Below, one piece after another: positions 1-8,010 of a DNA stretch of 64,000 nucleotides; positions within the stretch are counted from its first letter, which is position 1, and each line of letters starts with the position of its first letter. The stretch covers positions 2,528,796-2,592,795 of the forward strand of contig NZ_JAMTCI010000001.1 of the NCBI RefSeq assembly GCF_024171765.1, read 5' to 3'. This stretch comes from Williamsia deligens. GTDB lineage: Bacteria > Actinomycetota > Actinomycetes > Mycobacteriales > Mycobacteriaceae. The notes beneath the pieces were generated by a model. That model was not told where the DNA came from and did no database searches. It saw only the letters and a list, made by a program, of their open reading frames with translations. The translations under genes and the position numbers were made by a program.

Positions 1-1
1 T

Positions 2-502
2 GTGCGCAACGAACTCGTCGACGGCGAGCGGGTGGCGGTGACCCCGACCGACGAGCGGTTCGACATCGAGTCGTCGATCGTCCTGCGGGCCATCGGCTAC
101 CGCGGGTTGCCGGTGCAGGACCTGCCGTTCGACGAGGGCCACAGCGTGATCCCCAACGACGGCGGACGGGTTCTGACCGAGCCCGGTGGCGACGTCATGC
201 CGGGTGTCTACGTCAGTGGTTGGATCAAGCGTGGCGCCACCGGCGGCATCGGGATGAACCGACTGGACGGTCAGCAGACCGCGCACGCGGTCCTGGCGGA
301 CTTCACGGCCGGCACCCTCCCGGAGCCGACGGCGTCGCGGGAGGCGATCGCGGACCTGATCGCCGGGCGCGGTGCGAAGCGTGTCGACGGTGCGGGCTGG
401 AAGAGCATCGACACCGCGGAGAAGCAGGCCGGCAAGGACGCCGGTCGTCGTCGGGTCAAGATCGTCCGCATCCCGGACCTCGAGTCCGCCGCCGCGGGCT
501 GA
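2..502 (+). CDS. NADPH-ferredoxin/adrenodoxin reductase, FprA type (C-terminal part, 5' end outside window)
   Basis: This is the last ~166 residues of an FAD- and NADPH-binding reductase that passes electrons from NADPH to ferredoxins, for example those serving P450s. The visible signature is GWIKRGATGGIGMN at about residues 73-86, which corresponds to the C-terminal FAD-contacting GWIKRGPxGxIGTN block of FprA/adrenodoxin reductases. It is followed by the usual helical tail ending in a GRRRVKIVRI-like strand. The reading frame is open to the left edge, so the GTG at base 2 is probably internal. Context does not prove a partner, but four P450 genes and a 3Fe-4S ferredoxin lie in the same window. 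FprA versus FprB cannot be decided from this fragment. Confidence 0.85.
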   Translation: MRNELVDGERVAVTPTDERFDIESSIVLRAIGYRGLPVQDLPFDEGHSVIPNDGGRVLTEPGGDVMPGVYVSGWIKRGATGGIGMNRLDGQQTAHAVLADFTAGTLPEPTASREAIADLIAGRGAKRVDGAGWKSIDTAEKQAGKDAGRRRVKIVRIPDLESAAAG

Positions 503-603
503 CCCCGCCACGCACGAGAACGACCCACACAGCGACCGACAACCGGAGACCGACTCTCGATCACCGGCCGGAGACCGCGAACGACGAGAGAGGCCCGTGA
601 CGA

Positions 604-1875
604 GTGCGCATCGCCCTGCTGTCCTACCGGAGCAAGCCGCACTGCGGAGGCCAGGGCGTCTACGTCCGACACCTCGCCCGTGAGCTCGCGTTGCTCGGCC
701 ATTCGGTCGAGGTGTTCTCCGGTCAGCCCTATCCCGACCTCGACGCGACCTCCTACGACCACGGCGTCACGCTGACGAAGGTCCCCAGCCTCGACCTCTA
801 CGGCGAGCCGAACCCGTTCCGCACGCCGCACCCGCGCGAGATCCGGGACTGGATCGACCTGCTCGAGGTGGGCACCATGTGGACGGCCGGGTTCCCCGAG
901 CCGCTCACGTTCAGTCTGCGGATGGCGAAGATCCTGCGTCGCCGTCGCGACGAGTTCGACGTCGTCCACGACAACCAGTGCCTCGGATACGGCCTGCTCG
1001 ACATCCAGCGGTCCGGGCTGCCCGTCGTCGCCACGATCCACCACCCCATCACCCGGGACCGGTCGCTGGCCCTGAAGGCCGCGAAGGGGTGGCGCAAGAT
1101 CACCGCGATGCGCTGGCACGGGTTCGCCCGGATGCAGGGCAAGGTCGCGCGTCGACTGCCCGACCTGTTGACGGTGTCGCGCAGCAGTGAGGTCGACATC
1201 CGCAAGGCGTTCGACATCCCCGCCGGTCGCATCGAGACGATCCCGCTCGGCGTCGACACCGAGGTGTTCCGGCCCGGGCCGCAGCGCGTCCCCGGACGCG
1301 TGGTGTGCGTCGCCAGCGCGGACGCCCCGCTCAAGGGTGTCTCGTACCTCCTCGAGGCGATCGCCAAGCTCGGTGCCGAGCGGTCGGTCCACCTCGAGCT
1401 GGTGTCCAAGCTCGACCCCGACGGCCCCAGCGCCCGCCTCATCAACGAGCTGTCGATCTCCGACCGTGTGACGGTGTCGTCGGGTCTCACCGACGAGGAA
1501 CTCGGCGCCCTCATCGGCTCGGCCGAGGTGGCGTGCGTCCCGTCGCTGTACGAGGGCTTCTCGCTGCCCGTGGTGGAGGCCATGAGCTGCGGGACCCCGA
1601 TGGTGGTCACCACCGCGGGCGCCATCCCCGAGGTCGCCGGACCCGACGGCGAGGCGACCCTGCATGTGCCGCCGATGGATTCGGGTGCACTCGCATCCGC
1701 GATCGGACGACTCCTCGACGACTCAGACCTCCGTCGTCGGCTCGGTGAGGGCGGTCGCGCCCGGGTGGAGTCCCGATTCAGCTGGGCGGCCGTGGCCGCC
1801 AAGACCGCAGAACACTACGAACGCGCCATCGCATCGACGCGGGGCGTGAGGGGAGACATCCGTGCTCACAGTTGA
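604..1875 (+). CDS. GT-B glycosyltransferase, family 4 type
   Basis: A 423-residue retaining-type glycosyltransferase that would move a sugar from a nucleotide-sugar onto an acceptor in the cytoplasm. The N-terminal donor-independent domain opens with MRIALLSYRS and a Gly-rich loop (CGGQGVYV, residues 14-21). The C-terminal domain has the GT4 E-x7-E pair (E317 and E325 in SLYEGFSLPVVEAMSCG) followed by GTPMVVTTAGAIPEV. The GTG start follows a purine-rich stretch. The gene overlaps the following methyltransferase by 14 bases, and a prenyltransferase-like gene follows, so the three look like one operon modifying a lipid or polyprenyl acceptor. The sugar and acceptor cannot be read from the sequence. 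Confidence 0.85.
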   Translation: MRIALLSYRSKPHCGGQGVYVRHLARELALLGHSVEVFSGQPYPDLDATSYDHGVTLTKVPSLDLYGEPNPFRTPHPREIRDWIDLLEVGTMWTAGFPEPLTFSLRMAKILRRRRDEFDVVHDNQCLGYGLLDIQRSGLPVVATIHHPITRDRSLALKAAKGWRKITAMRWHGFARMQGKVARRLPDLLTVSRSSEVDIRKAFDIPAGRIETIPLGVDTEVFRPGPQRVPGRVVCVASADAPLKGVSYLLEAIAKLGAERSVHLELVSKLDPDGPSARLINELSISDRVTVSSGLTDEELGALIGSAEVACVPSLYEGFSLPVVEAMSCGTPMVVTTAGAIPEVAGPDGEATLHVPPMDSGALASAIGRLLDDSDLRRRLGEGGRARVESRFSWAAVAAKTAEHYERAIASTRGVRGDIRAHS

Positions 1876-2575
1876 TTTCGACCGGCTCGGCGTACGTGAC
1901 GGCACCACCGTCATCGACATCGGTGCCGGACAGGGTCGGCACTCGTTCGAGATGTTCCGACGCGGTGCCGACGTCATCGCCTTCGACCAGTCCGAGTCGG
2001 ACATGACGGCCGTGTCGGAGATGTTCGACGCGATGATGGCCGAGAAGCAGGTGCCCGCGTCGGCGAAGGCGCGCACCGAGGTGGGCGACGCGCTGCATCT
2101 CCCGTACGCCGACGACAGCTTCGACGTGGTCCTGATGTCGGAGATCCTCGAGCACGTCCCCGCCGACACCGACGCCATCGCCGAGATGGCGCGCATCCTC
2201 AAGCCCGGCGGACACGCCGCGGTGACGGTGCCCCGGTACTGGCCCGAGAAGATCTGCTGGGCGTTCTCCGACGCCTACCACGAGGTCGAGGGCGGTCACG
2301 TCCGCATCTACAAGGCGAGCGAGCTGGCGCAGAAGCTCACCGCCGCGGGCCTGCAGGTGACCGGGACCGACCACCGCCACGCCCTGCACGCGCCCTACTG
2401 GTGGCTGAAATGCGCTGTGGGCGTGGAGAACGACCGCAACCCGCTGGTCCGCGGGTACCACAAGATGCTGGTGTGGGACATGATGAGCGCCCCCGCGCTG
2501 ACCCGGGTGGGGGAGCGCGTGCTCGACCCGCTGCTGGGCAAGTCCGTCGTCCTCTACCTGCACAAGCCGGCCTGA
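1862..2575 (+). CDS. Class I SAM-dependent methyltransferase
   Basis: A 237-residue Rossmann-fold methyltransferase. Motif I is VIDIGAGQGRHS (residues 17-28), the acidic end of strand 2 is IAFDQSESDM, and motif IV/post-I is SFDVVLMSEILEHV with KPGGHAAVTVPRYWP after it, typical of the Methyltransf_11/UbiE-like group. The start overlaps the glycosyltransferase, which implies translational coupling. The prenyltransferase-like gene begins 9 bases after its stop. It probably methylates the glycosylated or prenylated product of its neighbours; the substrate is unknown. Confidence 0.85.
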   Translation: MLTVDFDRLGVRDGTTVIDIGAGQGRHSFEMFRRGADVIAFDQSESDMTAVSEMFDAMMAEKQVPASAKARTEVGDALHLPYADDSFDVVLMSEILEHVPADTDAIAEMARILKPGGHAAVTVPRYWPEKICWAFSDAYHEVEGGHVRIYKASELAQKLTAAGLQVTGTDHRHALHAPYWWLKCAVGVENDRNPLVRGYHKMLVWDMMSAPALTRVGERVLDPLLGKSVVLYLHKPA

Positions 2576-2583
2576 GGTCTCCT

Positions 2584-3741
2584 GTGCCAGCCGTCCCCGA
2601 GGTCCCCGGCATCCTGACCGCCGAGCAGTGCGCCGCCACCGGCGCGGCGATCGCGGCGATGCAGGAGCCCTCGGGTGCGCTGCCCTGGTTCCCCGGCGGT
2701 CAGACGGATCCGTGGGACCACGTCGAATCCGCGATGGCGCTGAGCGTCACCGGGTTCCACGCGGAGGCGCAGGCGGCCTACGAGTGGTCGCGGCGGACGC
2801 AGCGCCCCGACGGATCGTGGCCGATCCGCATGGTCGTCGGCCGTGTCACCGACCCGAACACCGACGCGAACTTCTGCGCCTACCTGGCCGTGGGGGTGTG
2901 GCACCACTTCCTCGTGACCGAGGACGAGGCGTTCCTACGGCGGATGTGGCCGACGGTGTGGAAGGCCATCGAGCTGGTGCTGCGGTTCCAGGCGCCCTCA
3001 GGTGAGATCCGGTGGGGTGGAGCCCATCCGTTGCCGCACTCGCAGGATTCGGCGGCGCCGGGCTCGTCGCACGCGGGCTCGTCGCACGAGGGCTCCGCGG
3101 AGGTGGGTGCGGTGCCGCCGGGGATGTTCGACGACGCGATGCTCACCGGCAGCGCGAGCATCCACCAGGCCCTGGGGTGTGCTGCCCTGCTCGCCGACGC
3201 GATCGGTCAGCCCGAGCCGGGGTGGGTCGCCGCGCGTGACCGTCTCGGCCACGCGTTGCGCGCACACGCCGACCGTTTCCTGCCGCCGTCGGACCACTCG
3301 ATGGACTGGTACTACCCGGTTCTCGGTGGGGCCGTCCGGGGTCGGTTGGGTGAGGAGCTCATCGCCGCGCGCTGGGACGAGTTCGTCGTCACCGGTCTCG
3401 GGGCGCGGTGCGTCGACCATCGCCCGTGGGTGACAGGGGCGGAGACCTGCGAGCTGGTGCTCGCGCTCGACTGTCTCGGCGACGACGCGACCGCGCGGCA
3501 GCTGTTCGCCGACATGCAGCACCTGCGCGATCCCGACGGCTCCTACTGGACCGGACTGGTCTACTCCGACGGCAAGCGGTGGCCCGTCGAGAAGAGCTGT
3601 TGGACCTCGGCCGCCGTCGTCCTCGCCGCCGACGCGCTCAGCCGCACCAGCCCGGCCAACGGCATCTTCCGGGACGCGGATCCGTTCTCGGTCCCCAACC
3701 CGTCGTCCCCCGAACTCGACTGCGTGTGCGCCCGGGTCTGA
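2584..3741 (+). CDS. Prenyltransferase / squalene-cyclase-like alpha-alpha barrel protein
   Basis: About 385 residues from a GTG start 9 bases after the methyltransferase stop. The protein is rich in Trp, Asp and His (LPWFPGGQTDPWDHVESAMA near residue 32) and contains RRTQRPDGSWPI and MQHLRDPDGSYWTG, the repeated DGS(W/Y) elements of alpha-alpha-toroid prenyltransferase and squalene/oxidosqualene-cyclase repeats. No DXDD cyclase motif is apparent. A low-complexity Ser/His/Gly insertion (GSSHAGSSHEGS, about residues 160-171) is encoded by an imperfect 15-bp tandem repeat. The family is normally annotated only as prenyltransferase. A glucoamylase-like (alpha/alpha)6 fold is an alternative reading, so the enzymatic role stays open. 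Confidence 0.7.
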   Translation: MPAVPEVPGILTAEQCAATGAAIAAMQEPSGALPWFPGGQTDPWDHVESAMALSVTGFHAEAQAAYEWSRRTQRPDGSWPIRMVVGRVTDPNTDANFCAYLAVGVWHHFLVTEDEAFLRRMWPTVWKAIELVLRFQAPSGEIRWGGAHPLPHSQDSAAPGSSHAGSSHEGSAEVGAVPPGMFDDAMLTGSASIHQALGCAALLADAIGQPEPGWVAARDRLGHALRAHADRFLPPSDHSMDWYYPVLGGAVRGRLGEELIAARWDEFVVTGLGARCVDHRPWVTGAETCELVLALDCLGDDATARQLFADMQHLRDPDGSYWTGLVYSDGKRWPVEKSCWTSAAVVLAADALSRTSPANGIFRDADPFSVPNPSSPELDCVCARV

Positions 3742-3858
3742 GCCCGGCAGTGTCTGAACGCCCGTTCCCAGGAAGTCCTGGACCCCGACTGGGCACCTGA
3801 CTAGACTGGTGTCCAGAAGTGCGTCCGTCCGGTGGACGCGCAGCGCATCGGAGGGTTC

Positions 3859-4707
3859 ATGGAGTACGGGATCGTGCAGTTCACCAGCGATCGTGGGCTG
3901 CGGCCGGCCGTGCTGGCGCCGCTGGTCGAGGAGGCCGGGTTCGCCGCCTACTTCGTCCCCGAGCACAGCCACATCCCCACCCGCCGGGATGCCGCGCACC
4001 CGCAGACCGGTGACGCCTCTCTCCCCGACGACCGCTACATGCGGACTCTGGACCCGTGGGTGTCGCTGGGCGCGGCCGCCGCGGTGACGTCGCGCGTGCG
4101 CCTGGGAACCGCTGTCGCGCTACCCGTGCAGTCCGATCCGCTGACGCTGGCCAAGCAGATCGCCACCCTGGACCACCTCTCCGACGGGCGGGTGACGCTC
4201 GGCGTCGGGTTCGGATGGAACCTCGACGAGCTGGGGGACCACGGGGTGCCGCCGCAACGCCGCCGCACCATGCTGCGCGAGTACCTCGAGGCCATGCGCG
4301 CGCTGTGGTCGCAGGAGGAGGCCGAGTTCTCCGGTGAGTTCGTGAACTTCGGTCCGTCGTGGGCGTGGCCGAAGACGTCCCAGCAGCCGGGTGTACCCGT
4401 GGTGGTCGGGGCGGGCGCCACGGAGAAGAACTTCACCTGGATCGCGAAGAACGCCGACGGGTGGCTCACCACCCCGGCCGACACCGAGATCGACGACTCC
4501 GTCCGCCTGCTGCAGAAGATCTGGGCCGACCACGGCCGGTCAGGGCAACCGCAGATCATCGCTCTCGACGGCCGCCCTGACCCCGAGAAGCTCGCCCGGT
4601 GGGAGGGACTCGGGGTGACCCTCGTGCTCTACGGCGTGCCCGACGACGACGTCGACAAGGCGCGGGGGTATCTCGCGAAGCGGGCGGGGCAGCTCGGCCT
4701 CGCCTGA
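3859..4707 (+). CDS. LLM-class F420-dependent oxidoreductase
   Basis: A 282-residue luciferase-like TIM-barrel oxidoreductase, expected to use reduced coenzyme F420 or FMN. Family marks are the opening MEYGIVQFTSD, EHSHIPTRRD (about residues 35-44), VRLGTAVALPVQSDPLTLAKQ, the loop GRVTLGVGFGWNLDE, and RRTMLREYLEAMRALW. The ATG at 3859 is chosen because GGAGG lies just upstream. A TAGACT hexamer at about 3812-3817 could be its -10 element. It is a single gene between the glycosyl/methyl/prenyl trio and a convergent GGDEF gene. The substrate is not predictable. Confidence 0.85.
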   Translation: MEYGIVQFTSDRGLRPAVLAPLVEEAGFAAYFVPEHSHIPTRRDAAHPQTGDASLPDDRYMRTLDPWVSLGAAAAVTSRVRLGTAVALPVQSDPLTLAKQIATLDHLSDGRVTLGVGFGWNLDELGDHGVPPQRRRTMLREYLEAMRALWSQEEAEFSGEFVNFGPSWAWPKTSQQPGVPVVVGAGATEKNFTWIAKNADGWLTTPADTEIDDSVRLLQKIWADHGRSGQPQIIALDGRPDPEKLARWEGLGVTLVLYGVPDDDVDKARGYLAKRAGQLGLA

Positions 4708-4723
4708 GATCCCGCAGCCGGTG

Positions 4724-5803
4724 TCACAACCGACTGCACAGCTGGTCTCCGCCGGCGCGCTTCGCCTCGTACATGGCCGCGTCCGCGGCCTCGGTGGCGG
4801 ACGCGAGGTCGGCGTCACCCGCACCGTGCGGGGCGGCCCACACCGCGCCGACGCTCATCGTCACCCGTGCGCGGGGGTCCGCCCCGACCGTCAACGAGAG
4901 GCTGTCGACCGCGGCGACGACCGCGGCGCGGTGACCGACGAGGATCAAGGTGAACTCCTCACCACCGGTGCGGGCGATCAGGGCGCGCGGGCCGAAGTGC
5001 GCCTGCAGGTGGCGTGCGGCGTCGACGAGGACCGCATCACCGGCGGCGTGACCGTAGGTGTCGTTCACCGCCTTGAAACGGTCGAGATCCACTGCGACCA
5101 CGCACATCACCTGTGATCGCTCGACGGCGTCCTCGCGCAGACGAGGGAACGCGCGCTCGAGCCCGGCGCGGTTGGCGACCCGGGTGAGGGGGTCGCGGAA
5201 CGCCTGGTCGGCACGCTGTCGCTCACTCGACCACAGGGCTCGCGCCACGATCGGCAGCCCCAGCAGCAACCACAGGAGCGTGCTGACCTCGAGGACGAGT
5301 CGTCCGGTGATCGGCAGTCGAGATGCGGCGACGGCGACCAATGCCGTGACCAGGACGAGGTGGCAGACGAAGACGGTCTTGCCCGCGTGATACCCCGCGA
5401 ACGACCCGACGATGACGAACATCCCGCACCCGAGCAATCCGAGTTCGGCGTCGGCGAGGGTCATGAGGGCGACGAAGATCCCCGCGTCCGCGGCGAGGAC
5501 GAACGCGTAGACGAGGCGGTCACCGAGGAGCGCGTCGGTGACCAGCCAGGTGCTGCTCATCAGCAGGGCGAGAACGGCTGTCGCCCACAGCACCACCGTC
5601 GGTGCACCCTCGCGCGCCAGGCCGGTCGAGGCGCCGATCGCCGCATAGACCGCCAGGGAGAGCGACGCGGCGAAGGCGGTGATGCGGACGATGCGGACGT
5701 TCGCCTCCCGCTCCGGGCGGTGCAGGAGATCGTCGGAGGAGCGGGTCACCCGGTCGACGGTCCCGTTCTGATCCCCCCGTCGTGACGGGGTGTCGCCCAA
5801 CAC
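4724..5803 (-). CDS. Membrane-bound GGDEF diguanylate cyclase
   Basis: A 359-residue protein with about six hydrophobic segments (roughly residues 38-185) and a C-terminal GGDEF domain that would make cyclic di-GMP from two GTP. The domain contains DPLTRVANRAGLERAF (204-219), the metal/nucleotide motif DLDRFKAVNDTYGH (239-252) and the active-site loop GGEEF (280-284). The product-inhibition RxxD site normally five residues before GGEEF is absent, so feedback inhibition through that site is unlikely. The N-terminal membrane region looks like a sensor of unknown ligand. The GTG start is uncertain. It is the last gene of a minus-strand run and follows the arginase-like gene by 46 bases. Confidence 0.85.
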   Translation of the reverse strand: MLGDTPSRRGDQNGTVDRVTRSSDDLLHRPEREANVRIVRITAFAASLSLAVYAAIGASTGLAREGAPTVVLWATAVLALLMSSTWLVTDALLGDRLVYAFVLAADAGIFVALMTLADAELGLLGCGMFVIVGSFAGYHAGKTVFVCHLVLVTALVAVAASRLPITGRLVLEVSTLLWLLLGLPIVARALWSSERQRADQAFRDPLTRVANRAGLERAFPRLREDAVERSQVMCVVAVDLDRFKAVNDTYGHAAGDAVLVDAARHLQAHFGPRALIARTGGEEFTLILVGHRAAVVAAVDSLSLTVGADPRARVTMSVGAVWAAPHGAGDADLASATEAADAAMYEAKRAGGDQLCSRL

Positions 5804-5849
5804 CTCACGGGCGGAACTGTCTCACGAGTGCGGCTGCACGTGCAGGCGA

Positions 5850-6791
5850 TCAGGCGTCGCCGGCGTCGGGGGTGGATGCCCCCACGATCTGCGCGAGAGC
5901 TGTCACGAACCGGGTCAGCACGCTCGGGTCGCCGGCTGCCCGTGTCGGGTTGACCTCACCGACCGTGAGGACCCGCCACCGGGAGTCGGCGACGACCGTG
6001 GCGACCGCGGACGTCAGCTGGTCGAGCGTCGGCCCGACGTTGCGTCCGCTGGTGTTCTCGGCGAGGGGTGTCTCGGTGAAGTCGAGGACGTCGACGTCGA
6101 TGTGGACGACGAACTGGCGGATGTCGTCGGGCAGTGCCGCGAGTGCGGCTCGCGCAGCCCCGGCGGGGTCGGCGATCACCTCGGTCTGCGAGACCACGGG
6201 AAACGCGAGGCGCTCCACGTGGTCGCGCTCGGATGCGGTCGACTGTGTCGGATCGACGCCCAGGAACACGACCTGACCCGGACCGAGCAGCGGTCGGGAC
6301 CCGAATGCCGCCGCGTAGTCCGAGACCGCGCCCGGGAGATCGAGTGCGTGGCCGAGCCCCATCCAGTCGAGTGCTCCCTCGCGGGTCGTGGTGGGGGTGT
6401 TCATGTCGAGATGGCGATCGGAGTAGATCAGCGCGCAGGCGACTCCCGTCGCCTGCCGGACCCCCGCGACCGCCGCCGGGGCGACCGTGCAGTTGCCACC
6501 GATCACGACCACCCGGCGTCCGGCGCTGATCTCGCCCGCAACACGGTCGGTCACCTCGCGGGACGAGGCCACCACGTCGTCGACGTTCTGTGCGAGCGGC
6601 GACGTCGCGTCCGGCGTCCACACCTGCTCGGTGAGGTCGGGCGTCTCGACAACCGTGACGCCCGCCGACTCCAGCGCCGTGATCAGGCCGGCTTCCCGCA
6701 ACACGCGCGGGGCCTGGTCCTGACCGGCGGCGTAACTGGCCGCGCTGCTGGGGACCCCGAACAGGCCGATCGTCCGTGTCGTGTCGCTCAT
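5850..6791 (-). CDS. Arginase/agmatinase-family ureohydrolase-like protein
   Basis: A 313-residue ureohydrolase-fold protein, starting at the ATG of MSDTTRTIGL. The binuclear manganese motifs are mostly kept: DRHLD (residues 125-129, for DAHxD) and HIDVDVLDF with D232, D234 and D237. The first motif reads GGNCT (98-102) where true arginases have GGDHS, so the first metal-ligand His is Cys. The family members hydrolyse guanidino compounds (arginine, agmatine, formiminoglutamate) to urea or formamide. The altered metal site makes the substrate uncertain and leaves open a non-canonical enzyme. The neighbours are signalling genes and give no pathway. Confidence 0.75.
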   Translation of the reverse strand: MSDTTRTIGLFGVPSSAASYAAGQDQAPRVLREAGLITALESAGVTVVETPDLTEQVWTPDATSPLAQNVDDVVASSREVTDRVAGEISAGRRVVVIGGNCTVAPAAVAGVRQATGVACALIYSDRHLDMNTPTTTREGALDWMGLGHALDLPGAVSDYAAAFGSRPLLGPGQVVFLGVDPTQSTASERDHVERLAFPVVSQTEVIADPAGAARAALAALPDDIRQFVVHIDVDVLDFTETPLAENTSGRNVGPTLDQLTSAVATVVADSRWRVLTVGEVNPTRAAGDPSVLTRFVTALAQIVGASTPDAGDA

Positions 6792-6823
6792 CGGTCCAGT
6801 CGACCACACGGCACCGTCGAGCA

Positions 6824-7962
6824 TCAGGCGGCCGCCCGCTGCTCCGACGACTCCCGGGTGCCGCCGACCGTGTCGTCACGATGCCCCGGCGGTGGCGGGG
6901 CGACCGAGGGGAGTGCGTGGCCGGTGGGCGTGGTGACGACCGCGGTGTGTCGGCCGACGTCGTCGTCGGTGACGGTGACCCGCCATCCGGGGTTCTGTGT
7001 GGCGCGGTTGTGCGGCATGCACATACCCAAACCGTTGGTCGCGGTGGTCGGACCACCGTCGCAGTGGGGGTGCGCGTGGTCGATCTCGGCGATGGGGGCG
7101 TCGCAGAACGGGATCCGACACCAGCGGTCGCGGACGGTCAGGAGATGCCGCAGACCCTCGGGGAACAGTCGTGCCCGGGACTCCATGGCGACCAGCGCAC
7201 CGGTGTCGGGGCAGGCGAACAATCGCCGCATCTCGACGTCGGCGCCCGCGTCGACTGCTTCGGCGATCAGTCGCCGTGCTGTGTCCGCGGGAAGCGGGCC
7301 GAACACGGGGACATGTGCTGCAGCGTCGGATGCGTCGGTGAGGATCGACGACGGCAGTACGAGGTCGATGCCGACGGGCTGCTCGGCGGGAGCAGCACCG
7401 GTGACCCGCTCCACCAGGGCGTTGCGATCGACGACGGCGTGCGGGTCCAGTGCACAGGCCATCTCGCGCACTCGCGCATCGAGCTCGCGGTCCCCCAGCC
7501 CGGACACCGTCGTGGGGTCGGCGCACTGTGCGGCGTCGACCGCGGCACGGTCGGACGGTGTGAGACAGGCGGTCTCGCGGACGACGATCGTCGCCCGCCA
7601 CTCGCTCAGGACCCCGTTCCGCAGGAGTGCCCGTGTGTGGGGCATCTCCGTCATCGCGCGCGCGAATCCGAGGTGGCGCCCACCGACCGCCGCCGAGACC
7701 GACGCGCGAGTGCGATCTCCGACGTCAGTCCCCGGCAGCGACGCGACGCGGGGACGCCCCTCTCGGCCTCGGCGACCGATCGCAGCTGCTCCAGCCGGAG
7801 TGTCTCGTCGACCTGGGCCGCGGCACAGGCCGACTCGATGGTCTCGAGCAGGCCGATCCGGTCGACCGTCGTGACCTCGTCGGCGGACTCGGGGAGATCG
7901 GCCAGCACCCACAGGACCTCGCGGAGCGCCGCGGTGCCGTCGGGAGAGACCGTCTCGATCAT
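6824..7962 (-). pseudogene. DUF222 / HNH endonuclease domain protein, interrupted by a frameshift
   Basis: Two reading frames together spell one DUF222-HNH protein of the type repeated in mycobacterial and Gordonia genomes. The N-terminal frame begins MIETVSPDG at 7962 and runs to SEIALARR. The continuation SAAVGGRHLGFARAM is in another frame and goes on to the HNH module (CRIPFCDAPIAEIDHAH ... HCDGGPTTATNGLGMCMPHN), ending at 6824. Adding one base near 7699-7701 restores ALARRVSAAVGG, the usual DUF222 wording at this point. This is either a real single-base deletion or a sequencing error. Intact members carry an HNH nuclease fold of unclear cellular role. Confidence 0.8.
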
Positions 7963-8010
7963 GTGTTCGATTGTACGGATGGCCACCGACAGGATGGGTC
8001 GCACGCAGGA

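Noticed and set aside
7651-8004. Independent small gene of 117 codons
   Set aside because: Its sequence is the N-terminal DUF222 part of the frameshifted gene, not a separate protein.
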